DNA of 64,000 nt, taken from assembly GCF_008831155.1 (NCBI RefSeq), contig NZ_WBKB01000008.1, forward strand, positions 62,001 through 126,000. The letters run 5' to 3'. The position numbers and the translations under genes are program-made. Each line of letters starts with the position of its first letter. The stretch's first letter is position 1. This DNA is from Gulosibacter chungangensis. GTDB lineage: Bacteria > Actinomycetota > Actinomycetes > Actinomycetales > Microbacteriaceae. The notes below the pieces were generated by a model, which saw only the letters and a list, made by a program, of their open reading frames with translations, ran no database searches and had not been told where the DNA came from. Of the stretch, positions 39,605 through 48,792 are shown piece after piece.

Positions 39605-40432
39605 TCAGATCACATACACCAGCACGGCCGTCGCCACCGCGATGATCACCGCGAGGCAACCGGTGACCACACCGAGGATGCCAAAAGTCCGGCTCGGTCC
39701 ATGCATCCGCATTGCGCCGAGGACGACCGCAAGAATGCCGAGCACACCACCGGCCATATAGGACCAGCTCGGCAGCAGCATCAACAGCAGTGCGAGCACA
39801 CCGACCGCGAGCGCCGAAATCGCCAGCACATCCGCCCCTGGCTTCGCCTCCGGAGCCGCACCGAACTGCGGCGGCGCCATCGCTGGAGTCCCCGCGGGCG
39901 GTGAAAACGCACCGAACTCGCCCTGCCCAAAGCCGGGCTGCGCGGCACCAAAATTCTCGCCGTAGGGGGCGGCGTTCGGGTGCCCATCGACCGATTGATA
40001 GCCCGATTCGTCGTGCTGGACTCCGAAGGTACCGCCATCGGCTGGCACCGCGGATGCACCGTTCCCGTCGGCGTTGAAGTCGCGATCGATATCGCTCAGG
40101 TCAATGCTGCTGTCGTAACCCACACCATTGCTCTGGCTAGGAACCTCCGTGCCGGTGGGGTCGATCTCGACCTCACCAATGGATAGATCGCTCGCAGCTT
40201 CTTCCGGGCGGCCGGCCTGCGCATCCGCACCGGCCTGGGCATCCGCACCGGCCTGGGCACCAGCATCCGCTCCGCCATCAACGCCCGCTTCGCCCGGCAG
40301 CGGATGCTGCCCGAAGCCCGACTGATCACCGTCGACCCCGAAAGTGCCACCGCTGGCGGGGACGACGTCGTGTTCGGTCGGGTCTTCCGGCGTTAGACGA
40401 GTCTCGTCTTTCGCACCGTTCGTGTCGGTCAT
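39605..40432 (-). CDS. DUF4190 domain-containing membrane protein
   Basis: A 275-residue protein. The first 190 residues are acidic and low-complexity, with repeats AGADAQAGADAQAG near 60-75 and two GGTFGV(D/Q) units. They are followed by a Pro/Gly/Phe-rich linker and a C-terminal DUF4190 domain of three transmembrane helices (about 203-275: ADVLAISALAVGVLALLLML, GGVLGILAVVLGAM, TFGILGVVTGCLAVIIAVA). The ATG at 40432 has GGAG about 10 nt upstream. It lies between groES and tsaD. Function unknown. Confidence 0.85.
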   Translation of the reverse strand: MTDTNGAKDETRLTPEDPTEHDVVPASGGTFGVDGDQSGFGQHPLPGEAGVDGGADAGAQAGADAQAGADAQAGRPEEAASDLSIGEVEIDPTGTEVPSQSNGVGYDSSIDLSDIDRDFNADGNGASAVPADGGTFGVQHDESGYQSVDGHPNAAPYGENFGAAQPGFGQGEFGAFSPPAGTPAMAPPQFGAAPEAKPGADVLAISALAVGVLALLLMLLPSWSYMAGGVLGILAVVLGAMRMHGPSRTFGILGVVTGCLAVIIAVATAVLVYVI

Positions 40433-40493
40433 AGTGCCGAGGCTCCTCCCCTGATGGATGCGATCATCCTAAGGTCTCCCAGTTGCGGATTGA

Positions 40494-42077
40494 CTAACTA
40501 GCTACTGAAGTCGCAGATTCTTCGAAGGCCTCGTCAACCTGCGCGGTAGTCATCGGCAGCGTCGAGTCGGCACCGATTTCTAGAGTCGACGGTTCGCGGC
40601 CCGACATCACCAGTTGTGCTCCGAGCGCGGCGATCATCGCGCCATTGTCGGTGCAGAGTTTCAGCGGTGGGATGTGCAGCGAGATTCTCTCGGCGGCGCA
40701 GCGTTCGGCCGCGAGTTCGCGCACTCGTGCGTTCGCGGCGACGCCGCCACCGAGCAGCAGCCGGGGCGTGTCGAATTCCTTGCAGGCGTCGATGGCTTTG
40801 GTGAGCAGGACATCCGCCACCGCTTCGCGGAAGGATGCGGCGATATCGGCCACCGGGACCGGCTCGCCCGCATCCTCGAATTTCTCGACCTGCCGGGCGA
40901 CGGAGGTCTTCAGTCCTGAGAATGAGAAGTCGAAGCGGTGCTTGGCTTGGTCCTTGGGGTGGGTGAGCCCGCGCGGGAAGCGGAAGGCTTTCGGGTCGCC
41001 GTCGGCCGCGACCCTGTCGATGGATGGGCCGCCCGGGTAGGGCAGGCCGAGCACGCGCGCGACCTTGTCGAAGGCTTCGCCGGCGGCGTCGTCGATGGTT
41101 TCGCCGATGAGTTCGGATGCGCCGGTGAGTGATTCCGAGCGCAGCAGACTCGTGTGGCCACCCGAGACGAGGAGCGAGATCGCCGGGAACTCGATCGGTT
41201 CGCCGTCTTCGCGCAACAGGTCGGCGCTGACGTGGCCGACGAGGTGGTTGACGCCGTAGAGCGGTTTGTCGGCGGCGATGGCGAGTGCTTTCGCGGCGCC
41301 CACGCCGACCATGAGCGCTCCCGCGAGGCCGGGACCTGCGGTGACAGCGATCGCGTCGAGGTCCTCGAGGGCGACCCCCGCGGTGTCGAGCGCTTCACGC
41401 AGCACCGGCACCATCGAGTCGACGTGTGCGCGGGCGGCAACTTCGGGGACGACACCGCCGTACTTCGCCTGCTCGTCCATTGAGGAGGCGACGGCGTTCG
41501 CGAGCAGCGTCGTGCCGCGAACGATCCCGACTCCGGTTTCATCGCAGCTGGTCTCAATGCCGAGGACGAGCGGCTCCAGCGGAAACGGTGGCAGGAGTTT
41601 CGCGGCTGCTGTGGTGAGCACCCGGTCGATTTGGCCGCGCATGAGTATGGCCGCTTCGCCACTGCCGGCGTAGTAGCCCTCGCGGCGACCGATGGCTTCG
41701 AAGCTCAGTCGTTCGTACATCGCGCGCGCACCTACATTGCTTTCCCGCACCTCGAGAAAAACGAGCTTTGCGCCGCGTTCTTTCGCCCATTCGAGGGCGG
41801 TCTGCAGGAGCCTTGTGCCCCAACTATCGCGGCGCACCTGCGGGTCAACGACGATGGTCTGCACATCAGCCTCGCCCGAACCCTGCCCGGCGAGCACTCC
41901 GACATAGCCGAAGATTCGCTCACCGTCGGTGAGGGTCCAGTAGCCGGTGTGTTCGCTTTCCACCTCCGAGCGGATGGTCGCTTCATTCCACGCGTCGGCC
42001 GGGAACGCTTCGCGTTCGAGCTTCGAGATCCCGCGGATATCCTCAATTTCTGCGGGCCGCATCACAATCTTGTTCAA
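40494..42077 (-). CDS. tsaD: RimI-TsaD fusion: ribosomal S18 N-acetyltransferase plus tRNA t6A37 threonylcarbamoyltransferase
   Basis: A 527-residue fusion. Residues 1-150 are a GNAT acetyltransferase of the RimI type ([17 protein letters not shown]; acetyl-CoA loop [35 protein letters not shown]). Residues about 168-510 are TsaD/Kae1: [13 protein letters not shown], the metal-binding NHLVGH near 278-283, [20 protein letters not shown] and CTDNGAMIA. TsaD transfers the threonylcarbamoyl group to A37 of ANN-decoding tRNAs with TsaB and TsaE. Separate rimI and tsaD genes are the rule, so this is a real fusion with no frameshift signs. Start: TTG 42077 overlaps the tsaB stop (TTGA); ATG 42062 is an alternative. 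Confidence 0.95.
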   Translation of the reverse strand: MNKIVMRPAEIEDIRGISKLEREAFPADAWNEATIRSEVESEHTGYWTLTDGERIFGYVGVLAGQGSGEADVQTIVVDPQVRRDSWGTRLLQTALEWAKERGAKLVFLEVRESNVGARAMYERLSFEAIGRREGYYAGSGEAAILMRGQIDRVLTTAAAKLLPPFPLEPLVLGIETSCDETGVGIVRGTTLLANAVASSMDEQAKYGGVVPEVAARAHVDSMVPVLREALDTAGVALEDLDAIAVTAGPGLAGALMVGVGAAKALAIAADKPLYGVNHLVGHVSADLLREDGEPIEFPAISLLVSGGHTSLLRSESLTGASELIGETIDDAAGEAFDKVARVLGLPYPGGPSIDRVAADGDPKAFRFPRGLTHPKDQAKHRFDFSFSGLKTSVARQVEKFEDAGEPVPVADIAASFREAVADVLLTKAIDACKEFDTPRLLLGGGVAANARVRELAAERCAAERISLHIPPLKLCTDNGAMIAALGAQLVMSGREPSTLEIGADSTLPMTTAQVDEAFEESATSVAS

Positions 42078-42697
42078 CCTGTCACCCGTTTCGGTACTGC
42101 GCCCGGTTTCGCGTCGGGCGCACGCAAGTAGAGCACTTCATCCGGCGCGGCATCGATGCCGGCGGTTTCGCGGTCGAGCCAGGCCAGCGCGAGGTGCGCG
42201 GCTGAGACCTGCGTTGCGGCAACGTGCGTGGCGCCGGACGTTTCGGCGAGTTCGGCGACCGCGTCGGGCGCGATGAGTTCGAAGTCCCCCGCGAGCGTCT
42301 CGCCTGCGGCGAAGCGCGTGAGCGCAAGTTCGCGGCGCTTGGCGTCGGTGGTTACGTAGATGGCGCCGTTGTGGTCGGGATTCGCGGCTCGCCACTCGTG
42401 GGCGATGGCCTCGTGGCTGGGCATCGGGTTCAGCGGCAGGCTGCGGGCGAAGGCGAAGGTGCGGGCCGCGGCGATGCCGACGCGCAGGCCGGTGAAGGAA
42501 CCTGGGCCCATGCCGCTGACGACCTGGGTGATGTGCTGGGGGCCGATTCCGGCCTCGCGCAGCACGAAACTGATGCTGGGGCCAATGATTTCGGCGTGGC
42601 GACGGGTATCGACGGTACGCGACTGCGCAAGAACTCGTCCTCCCTCAGACACCACGGCGACATCGGTCCCAGCGGACGTGTCAATTGCGAGGAGCAT
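42074..42697 (-). CDS. tsaB: tRNA t6A biosynthesis dimerisation subunit TsaB
   Basis: An ASKHA-fold partner of TsaD in the t6A37 modification complex. Seen: [15 protein letters not shown], a histidine-bearing [35 protein letters not shown] split near 60-85, and a degenerate C-terminal half with no ATP-binding site, as expected for TsaB. 207 residues. The ATG at 42697 is preceded at 7 nt by TAGACT, suggesting its own leaderless promoter in addition to read-through from tsaE. The stop overlaps the rimI-tsaD start. Confidence 0.95.
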   Translation of the reverse strand: MLLAIDTSAGTDVAVVSEGGRVLAQSRTVDTRRHAEIIGPSISFVLREAGIGPQHITQVVSGMGPGSFTGLRVGIAAARTFAFARSLPLNPMPSHEAIAHEWRAANPDHNGAIYVTTDAKRRELALTRFAAGETLAGDFELIAPDAVAELAETSGATHVAATQVSAAHLALAWLDRETAGIDAAPDEVLYLRAPDAKPGAVPKRVTG

Positions 42698-42704
42698 ACC
42701 CGCC

Positions 42705-42710
42705 AGTCTA
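42705..42710 (-). promoter_or_regulatory. -10 box of tsaB (TAGACT)
   Basis: TAGACT on the minus strand, 7 nt before the tsaB ATG. It lies next to an intergenic repeat that separates tsaE from tsaB. Confidence 0.45.
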
Positions 42711-42730
42711 CGTTGCCTCACGAACGCCCG

Positions 42731-42807
42731 GCTCCCTGAGTAGGCGCAGCCGTATCGAAGGGCGTAGCGCAACGGGCTCCTTTCGATACGATGCCTACCG
42801 CGTCGGC
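42731..42807. repeat. GAGTAG...GTATCGA intergenic repeat between tsaE and tsaB
   Basis: CCCTGAGTAGGCGCAGCC then GTATCGAAGGG, followed by an inverted partner with TTTCGATACGATGCC. A member of the window-wide repeat family inserted within the tsa operon. Confidence 0.75.
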
Positions 42808-43329
42808 TCAAGGAGTGAGAATTGCATCGAGGGGGGCGTCTGCCCAACGCTGGCCAGTGCCCCGGAGGAGCACGCGGCGAGGTTCGTCAGCCTCATCTTC
42901 GTGGGCTTCAGCACCGGCACCAGCACCAGCTGCGTCCCCCGCCCGCGGCCGCCCAATCACAATCTCCAGCCAGGAGTCCGCAATCGCCGAAACGAATTCA
43001 CTGCCCCATTCGATCACCGTCACCGAGGCCTCAAAGTCGAGGTCGAGATCGTCCAGTTCGAGTGCCGAGCCCAGCCGATATGCGTCCACGTGAATCAGCG
43101 CGGGCCCGCCGCTCACCGAAGGGTGCGTGCGTGCGATCACGAAGGTCGGGCTCGCAACGGTCCCACGCACGCCAAGCGCAGCACCGAGCCCGCGCACGAG
43201 GGTGGTCTTCCCCGCGCCGAGCGGCCCCGTCAACACGAGCACGTCGCCCGCCCGCAGCTGGGATGCGAGCCGTTCACCGAAGGCTTCCATGTCGGCCGCG
43301 GTGCGGATGCTGCCGGTTACTTCGCTCAT
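42808..43329 (-). CDS. tsaE: tRNA t6A biosynthesis ATPase TsaE
   Basis: P-loop ATPase that resets the TsaB-TsaD complex. Seen: Walker A TGPLGAGKTTLVRGLG near residues 34-49, SPTFVIARTHPS (Thr/Ser switch region), Walker B-like IHVDAYRL and VIEWGSEF. 173 residues, slightly longer than usual because of an Ala/Gly/Glu-rich insertion near 130-150. The ATG overlaps the alanine racemase stop (ATGA), so the two are translationally coupled. Confidence 0.95.
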   Translation of the reverse strand: MSEVTGSIRTAADMEAFGERLASQLRAGDVLVLTGPLGAGKTTLVRGLGAALGVRGTVASPTFVIARTHPSVSGGPALIHVDAYRLGSALELDDLDLDFEASVTVIEWGSEFVSAIADSWLEIVIGRPRAGDAAGAGAGAEAHEDEADEPRRVLLRGTGQRWADAPLDAILTP

Positions 43330-45230
43330 GCTGAGTCTCCTTGGTCGCTCGACATCATGCCGTCGCTGGAAATCACCCGGACCGCGGGCAGCCCGAACCC
43401 AGCGGACTCATAGGGTTCGCGCGTGACATACACCCGGTTCACGCGCTGCCCAAGCGTGGCGCACAGTGCGGCGGGTGTGAGATCAGTCCAGGACGCCCAG
43501 TCGTGGAGGCTCACATCGCCGGTCGCCGAACCCCAAATGTGCACCGGCATCCCCGGCCAGCAGTCATTGTCCCCGAGGTCGATCACGACCTGGTCCATCG
43601 CCACTCGCCCCACAATGGGCGCGGTTGCGCCGCCCACGCTCACATAGGCGCGTTCGAAGGCCACGCGAGGAATCGCATCCGCATAGCCAATCGGCACGAG
43701 CCCGAGGGTCGTGTGCTCCGCTGCCCGCCATCGATAGCCGTAGCTGACGGCCTGACCGGGCGCGACCCGCTTGACGTGAATGAGTTCTGAGCGCAGCGCG
43801 AGCGCCGCATGCCGCGTATCGCCGCTGAGGCCGTAGAACGTCCGGGTCGCTTCGGGAGCATTGGCATAGAGCTGCACGTGCTTGGCACCGAGTTCCCGCA
43901 GCCGCGCCACATCCGCATAGGTGCGCGCAACCACCTCGAGGCCCTCTTCGAGCACGAGCGGCAGCAGTTCCGCCGCACCGTGCCCGTAAGCATCGGCGCT
44001 GAGGTCGACGGGCGCATACTGCTCTTGCAGCCCGACGCGCAGTTTGTCCAGATCAATCACCGCTTTCCGAAGCGGCGCCACGCGACGGTCGCTACCGGCG
44101 GCCATCGTGTCGGCCGCCCGCAGCCGCTCCGGCGCCAAATACGCCCGATCGATTCGGCCCGACAAACGCGTCGTAATCTCGTAGTTGATTGTCTCGGCGG
44201 CTGCCGCCCAATCATCCGCCGTGGTCTGCGGACCAATTGCGGTGAGGATGCGCCGGTCACCTCGACCGTCCGGGCTCGGCTCAGTGAGGTCCCCATAGGG
44301 CTCAACGATGCTGTGGTTCTCTTCGATGAGTTCGATCTGCCAGCGGTCACCGAAGTTATCGACCAGCGGCGGCAAGGCTTCCAGCCCGGCTATCTCCAGC
44401 GGCGGCAGACCGTCGGCAGAGCCGATGTCGATCCGCCAACTGTGGCTGTGTTCTTCTTCCGAGGTGAATCCGTGCGCGAGCGGCGCTCGCAGCGAGAGGG
44501 CGGGTCGTAGCGGGATGCCGGGGTCCTCCCCCGCATCGAAGGGCGAGAGGCCGTATATTCCGATGCCAATTCGTACTGCGTCGTAACGCGCCTGCGGATA
44601 CTTCAGGGCCGCGCCGGTCGCGCAGAGATGCACGAGTTCAGGCTGTAACCCGACCTGTTCAGCCAGTGTGAGGCCGCGCTCGAACCTCGCGATCTGCGCA
44701 AGGTCATCAGTCTCGCTCGCCCCGGAGATGTGACTCATGATGCCGACGACCTTGAGCTGCCCGGTTCTCTCGAGGTCGCGTGCCTGTGCAAAGAGTGCCA
44801 GCCAGTCGACCTCGCGAGCACCATTTCGGCCGAGCCCGGTATCAAGTTTCAGGTGGATGCGCAGCGGCCCGGTTTTCTGCGAGCTCACGCGGTTGCGTGC
44901 TCGCTCGCCAACACGGGCGAGCATATCGAAGGAGGAGATGCCGAGTTCGAGATCGGCGGCGAAAGTAGCGTCCCAGTCCTGCATCGGCGAGTGGAGCCAG
45001 GCAAGAATCGGCACTTCGATGCCCGCATCCCGCAGCGCGATCGCTTCGCGTGCATCCGCGACACCGATCATTGGAGCACCCGCACCGACGACGGCCTGCG
45101 CGACCGCAAGCGCACCGTGCCCGTAGGCTTCGGCCTTGACGACGGGGATCACCGCGACACCGAGCGTGTCGCGGAACGTGCGATAGTTCTCGCGAATCGC
45201 GTCGAGATCCACCTCGATGAGGGGCTTCAC
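43326..45230 (-). CDS. alr: Two-module fused alanine racemase with complementary catalytic-residue loss
   Basis: Makes D-alanine for peptidoglycan (PLP-dependent). The family is about 370-400 residues; this protein has 634. Numbering from GTG 45230 (AAAGGAG 7 nt upstream): a complete N-terminal barrel with the PLP Lys32 (VVKAEAYGHG); a degenerate C-terminal domain where the catalytic IGYADG motif reads IGSADG (Ser271) and the MDQ motif is gone, but ending in the conserved TINYEITTRL; a shortened barrel remnant of about 100 residues in which the Lys motif reads LSADAYGHG (Ser411); and an intact C-terminal domain with SYGYRW, IGYADAIPR (Tyr516) and GRVAMDQVVIDLG. One composite active site is inferred. 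It sits between acpS and tsaE, the usual place for alr. Confidence 0.93.
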   Translation of the reverse strand: MKPLIEVDLDAIRENYRTFRDTLGVAVIPVVKAEAYGHGALAVAQAVVGAGAPMIGVADAREAIALRDAGIEVPILAWLHSPMQDWDATFAADLELGISSFDMLARVGERARNRVSSQKTGPLRIHLKLDTGLGRNGAREVDWLALFAQARDLERTGQLKVVGIMSHISGASETDDLAQIARFERGLTLAEQVGLQPELVHLCATGAALKYPQARYDAVRIGIGIYGLSPFDAGEDPGIPLRPALSLRAPLAHGFTSEEEHSHSWRIDIGSADGLPPLEIAGLEALPPLVDNFGDRWQIELIEENHSIVEPYGDLTEPSPDGRGDRRILTAIGPQTTADDWAAAAETINYEITTRLSGRIDRAYLAPERLRAADTMAAGSDRRVAPLRKAVIDLDKLRVGLQEQYAPVDLSADAYGHGAAELLPLVLEEGLEVVARTYADVARLRELGAKHVQLYANAPEATRTFYGLSGDTRHAALALRSELIHVKRVAPGQAVSYGYRWRAAEHTTLGLVPIGYADAIPRVAFERAYVSVGGATAPIVGRVAMDQVVIDLGDNDCWPGMPVHIWGSATGDVSLHDWASWTDLTPAALCATLGQRVNRVYVTREPYESAGFGLPAVRVISSDGMMSSDQGDSA

Positions 45231-45260
45231 TGGCAATCTCCTTTCTTCCACAAGGAGTCG

Positions 45261-45352
45261 GTCATTGAGTAGCGGCCAAAGGCCGCGTATCGAAATGACC
45301 GACACGGCGCGAGTTCGTTTCGATACGTCGCTTCGCTCCTACTCAACGAGCG
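45261..45352. repeat. Pair of opposed GAGTAG...GTATCGA intergenic repeats upstream of alr
   Basis: Copy 1 (45261-45299) reads GTCATTGAGTAGCGGCC then AAAGGCCGCGTATCGAAATGAC; copy 2 (45316-45352) is inverted, CGTTTCGATACG...CTACTCAACGAGCG. Each forms a hairpin. Confidence 0.85.
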
Positions 45353-45357
45353 TAATG

Positions 45358-45714
45358 TCACGACAGCCGGCCTTCGGCGATGACGAATGCGGTGGCGTAC
45401 TCGCGATCGTGCGAAAGCGAAAGGTGCAGCCGTTTGACGCCCAGTGAGGTGAGCACCGCATCCAGCTTCGTATTGCGTGCGAACTCGGGCGCCTGCAGGT
45501 GATTGCGGTGCACCGCGAGGTCCCGCAGCGTCAGTCCGTGCAGACCGCGCAGCGCTTTGACCGCCGCCTCGCGCGCGGCGAAGCGTGCCGCGATCGAGGA
45601 CAGTGGCAGCGCGAGTTCTTCCGGTGCAAACACGCGCTCGCCAAACTTTGGGTTGGCGAGCGCGTGTTCCACACGGCTGAGCTCGACGGTGTCTACTCCG
45701 ATGCCGTGGATCAC
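45358..45714 (-). CDS. acpS: Holo-[acyl-carrier-protein] synthase
   Basis: Transfers 4'-phosphopantetheine from CoA to the Ser of acyl carrier protein. Seen: GIGVDTVELSRVE with the metal-binding Asp8, FAAREAAVKAL with the catalytic Glu near 48, and HLSLSHDREYATAFVIAE. 118 residues, normal. The GTG start follows the glmS stop by 6 nt with no Shine-Dalgarno, suggesting coupling. CoaA, the CoA pathway kinase, is encoded just beyond glmS. Confidence 0.94.
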   Translation of the reverse strand: MIHGIGVDTVELSRVEHALANPKFGERVFAPEELALPLSSIAARFAAREAAVKALRGLHGLTLRDLAVHRNHLQAPEFARNTKLDAVLTSLGVKRLHLSLSHDREYATAFVIAEGRLS

Positions 45715-45720
45715 TGTAAT

Positions 45721-47571
45721 TTATTCGACGGTGACGGACTTCGCGAGGTTACGCGGCTGGTCGACGTCGAGGCCCTTTGCGGTGGACAGCTCGAGCGCGA
45801 AGATCTGCAGCGGCACCACCTTGAGGAAAGGTTCGAAGAAGACAGAGGTCGGTGGGGTCGCGAACACGGCTTCCGTGTACGGCATGACCGAGGCGTCGCC
45901 ACCTTCGGCCACCGCGAGCACGTGCGCACCGCGAGCCCGGATCTCCTCGATATTCGAGACGATCTTGGCGTGCAGCCCGTTGTCGTGACGCGGGCTCGGC
46001 ACCATCACAAACACCGGCTGGCCGGGTTCGATCAGCGCAATCGGGCCGTGCTTGAGCTCACCGGCGGCAAAACCTTCGGCGTGGATGTACGCAATCTCCT
46101 TGAGCTTGAGCGCACCCTCGAGTGCGATCGGGTATCCGGTGTGGCGCCCGAGGAACAGCACCGAGCGGGTGTCGGCCATCCAGCCAGCGAGTTCCTTGAT
46201 GCTCTCGTGATGCGTGAGGGTTTCGCGCAACTTGTCCGGGATGGTCTGGAACTCGGTGGTCTCAACCCGAATTTCTTCGTCGGTGAGGGTCTCGCGGACC
46301 TTCGCGATGTGCAGACCGAGCAGGTAGATCGCGGCGATCTGCGCGACGAAGGCCTTGGTCGACGCCACGGCAACCTCGGGGCCGGCGTAGGTGTAAACAA
46401 CCGAGTCGGATTCGCGCGGGATGGTCGCACCCTGGGTGTTGCAGATCGAGATGGTCTTCGCACCGGCTTCGCGCGCGAAGCGCACGGCCAAGAGCGTGTC
46501 CATCGTCTCACCGGACTGCGACAGGGAGACCACGAGGGTGCGCTCAGTGATGACCGGCTCACGGTAGCGGAACTCGTGGGCAAGTTCGACAGCGACCGGC
46601 ACACCAGTCCACTGCTCGAGGGCGTAGGCCCCGGTGAGGCCCGAGTAGTAGGCGGTGCCGCAAGCGATCAGCAGGATGCGGTCGATGTCGCGGAAGTACT
46701 CGTCGCTGAGCGCTTCGAGGTCCGGCAACCGCACCGTGCCGTCGGTGATGCGACCGCGGATGGTGTCCTCCACGGCCTGCGGGTCTTCCGCGATTTCCTT
46801 TGCCATGAACGACGACCAACCGCCCTTGTCAGCGGCCGCTGCATCCCAGTCAACATCGAAAGCTTCGCCTTCGGCGGGCTGACCGTCGAAGGTGGTGATC
46901 TCTACCGATTCCTTGCGAACCACGACCATCTGGGCCTGGCCCACCGCGATTGCCTTCTGAGTGTGCTCGACGAAAGCCGCGACATCCGAACCGAGGAAGT
47001 TCTCCCCCTCACCCAGGCCAATGACCAGTGGCGAGTTGAGTCGGGCGGCGACGATCACATCCGGCTGGTCCTGGTGCACGGCCACGAGACTGAACGCGCC
47101 GTCAAGGCGGGTAACAACGTTCCGGAAAGCCTGCTCGAGGTTGCCGACCTTGCGGTACTCGCGGCCGAGCAGGTGTGCTGCGACCTCGGTGTCGGTCTCG
47201 GACAGCAGGGTCACGCCGTCGGCGAGCAGTTCTGCGCGCAGGGCAGTGAAGTTCTCAATGATGCCGTTGTGCACGACCGCGAGCTTGCCGTCATCCGCCA
47301 GGTGCGGGTGCGCGTTCGCGTCGGTCGGGGCGCCGTGGGTTGCCCAGCGCGTGTGCCCGATTCCGATATTGCCGTCAGGCAGGGGCGTTTCGGCCAGGTC
47401 ATCGCGGAGCACCTGTAGCTTGCCGGCACGCTTGCGGTGGTGAAGCTGACCTTCACCATCCACCACAGCGATACCGGCGGAGTCATAGCCTCGATATTCG
47501 AGGCGGCCAAGGCCACCGAGAAGGATGTCCTGGCTGAGTCGGTCTCCGACATATCCAACAATTCCACACAT
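45721..47571 (-). CDS. glmS: Glutamine-fructose-6-phosphate aminotransferase (isomerising)
   Basis: Makes glucosamine 6-phosphate for cell-wall amino sugars. Seen: N-terminal nucleophile glutaminase domain starting [11 protein letters not shown] (Cys2), [18 protein letters not shown], then two SIS domains with [23 protein letters not shown] and the C-terminal LAKSVTVE. 616 residues from the ATG at 47571; the frame runs further upstream but Cys must be the first mature residue. No Shine-Dalgarno is seen. It is divergent from coaA, 108 bp apart. No glmS ribozyme-like structure was recognised. Confidence 0.96.
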   Translation of the reverse strand: MCGIVGYVGDRLSQDILLGGLGRLEYRGYDSAGIAVVDGEGQLHHRKRAGKLQVLRDDLAETPLPDGNIGIGHTRWATHGAPTDANAHPHLADDGKLAVVHNGIIENFTALRAELLADGVTLLSETDTEVAAHLLGREYRKVGNLEQAFRNVVTRLDGAFSLVAVHQDQPDVIVAARLNSPLVIGLGEGENFLGSDVAAFVEHTQKAIAVGQAQMVVVRKESVEITTFDGQPAEGEAFDVDWDAAAADKGGWSSFMAKEIAEDPQAVEDTIRGRITDGTVRLPDLEALSDEYFRDIDRILLIACGTAYYSGLTGAYALEQWTGVPVAVELAHEFRYREPVITERTLVVSLSQSGETMDTLLAVRFAREAGAKTISICNTQGATIPRESDSVVYTYAGPEVAVASTKAFVAQIAAIYLLGLHIAKVRETLTDEEIRVETTEFQTIPDKLRETLTHHESIKELAGWMADTRSVLFLGRHTGYPIALEGALKLKEIAYIHAEGFAAGELKHGPIALIEPGQPVFVMVPSPRHDNGLHAKIVSNIEEIRARGAHVLAVAEGGDASVMPYTEAVFATPPTSVFFEPFLKVVPLQIFALELSTAKGLDVDQPRNLAKSVTVE

Positions 47572-47665
47572 GCGGATAAGTATTGCGCATACAACCGACA
47601 TCACCCGCACATCCGCACAAAAAAGCTGCAATTTTTGGTCGAATTCGCGAGCCGCGGATACCAAG

Positions 47666-47671
47666 TAGACT
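47666..47671 (+). promoter_or_regulatory. -10 box of coaA (TAGACT)
   Basis: TAGACT, 8 nt before the coaA ATG, consistent with a leaderless transcript; there is no Shine-Dalgarno. Confidence 0.5.
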
Positions 47672-47679
47672 CGCTGATT

Positions 47680-48630
47680 ATGCCTGTTCCCGGCCGAAGT
47701 GACGAGACACAGTGGTCGACGCCATTTGTTGAAATTGCGCGTGCGGACTGGGCCGAATTGGCGCCCACGACCCCGCTCACGCTTGATGAATCGGACGTCA
47801 ATCGACTGCGTGGACTCGGCGACCCCATGAACGTGGCCGAGGTTCGCGAAGTGTTCGTGCCGCTCTCCCGACTGCTCAATATCTACATTGCAAACGCCCG
47901 GGAACTGCGTCGCTCAACGACCTCGTTCCTCGGCGAGCGAAGTGCCCCGACGCCGTTTGTGATCGGGGTGGCCGGTTCGGTGGCGGTGGGTAAGTCCACG
48001 GTCGCGCGTTTGCTGCGTGAGCTACTGCGGCGCTGGGAAGACACGCCCCGGGTCGAGCTGATCACCACCGATGGCTTCCTCTACTCCAATGAGGAACTAG
48101 CCCGGCGCGGGCTGATGGAGCGCAAAGGCTTCCCGGAATCCTATGACCGTCGCGCGTTGCTGCGGTTTGTCACGCAGGTGAAGTCGGGGGCGCCCGAGGT
48201 GCGCGCGCCGTTCTATTCGCACATGGTCTACAACATTGTGCCGAATGCCGAAATCGTCGTGAACGCACCGGATGTGCTGATCGTTGAGGGCCTGAATGTG
48301 CTGCAGCCGCCGGGGTCAAACTCGCTCGCGCTGAGCGACATGTTCGATTTCTCGATTTATGTGGATGCGCGTACCCAAGACATCACGCGTTGGTACCAGG
48401 AACGCTTCCTGCGGCTGCAGCAGGGCGCTTTCTCGAATCCCTCCTCGTACTTCCGCCGCTACGCGGACCTCTCCCGTGAAGAGGCGATCGAGACTTCGAA
48501 GGGAATCTGGGAGTCCATCAACCTCCCGAACCTCGAGGAGAACATCCTCCCCACGCGTTCCCGCGCCCGCCTGATCCTGCGCAAAGCCTCCGACCACACC
48601 GTCGACCGCGTCCTCCTCCGCAAGGTCTAG
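47680..48630 (+). CDS. coaA: Type I pantothenate kinase
   Basis: First step of CoA synthesis, phosphorylating pantothenate. Seen: P-loop [17 protein letters not shown] near residues 94-110, [12 protein letters not shown] (Walker B-like region), [25 protein letters not shown] and [10 protein letters not shown]. 316 residues, normal for prokaryotic type I (CoaA) enzymes. The ATG at 47680 is supported by the TAGACT -10 box 8 nt upstream; the longer frame would overlap the divergent glmS gene. Confidence 0.96.
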   Translation: MPVPGRSDETQWSTPFVEIARADWAELAPTTPLTLDESDVNRLRGLGDPMNVAEVREVFVPLSRLLNIYIANARELRRSTTSFLGERSAPTPFVIGVAGSVAVGKSTVARLLRELLRRWEDTPRVELITTDGFLYSNEELARRGLMERKGFPESYDRRALLRFVTQVKSGAPEVRAPFYSHMVYNIVPNAEIVVNAPDVLIVEGLNVLQPPGSNSLALSDMFDFSIYVDARTQDITRWYQERFLRLQQGAFSNPSSYFRRYADLSREEAIETSKGIWESINLPNLEENILPTRSRARLILRKASDHTVDRVLLRKV

Positions 48631-48647
48631 TCCCGCCCGCCGCATCC

Positions 48648-48769
48648 GGTCACTGAGCATCGAGCGCAGCATCGGTCGCTGAGTAGGAGCGGCAACGACG
48701 TATCGAAGCGTCCCGCCACGCCCACCTCGCTCGCTGAGTAGGAGCGGCAGCGACGTATCGAAGCGCCCC
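48648..48769. repeat. Two direct GAGTAGGAGCGGC...GTATCGAAGCG intergenic repeats
   Basis: Copies near 48674-48710 and 48728-48767 share CGCTGAGTAGGAGCGGCA then CGACGTATCGAAGCG, with a degenerate partial copy at 48652. They lie between coaA and the LCP gene. Confidence 0.85.
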
Positions 48770-48792
48770 AATCTCATGTGAGAATTAGCGTC

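Noticed and set aside
45499-47418. A 639-codon plus-strand frame opposite glmS and acpS
   Set aside because: glmS is full length and conserved here; the antisense frame has no similarity to any family I recognise.
47572-47679. Possible glmS ribozyme or riboswitch in the leader between glmS and coaA
   Set aside because: The gap is only 108 bp, no conserved ribozyme core is visible, and glmS ribozymes are mainly found in Firmicutes.
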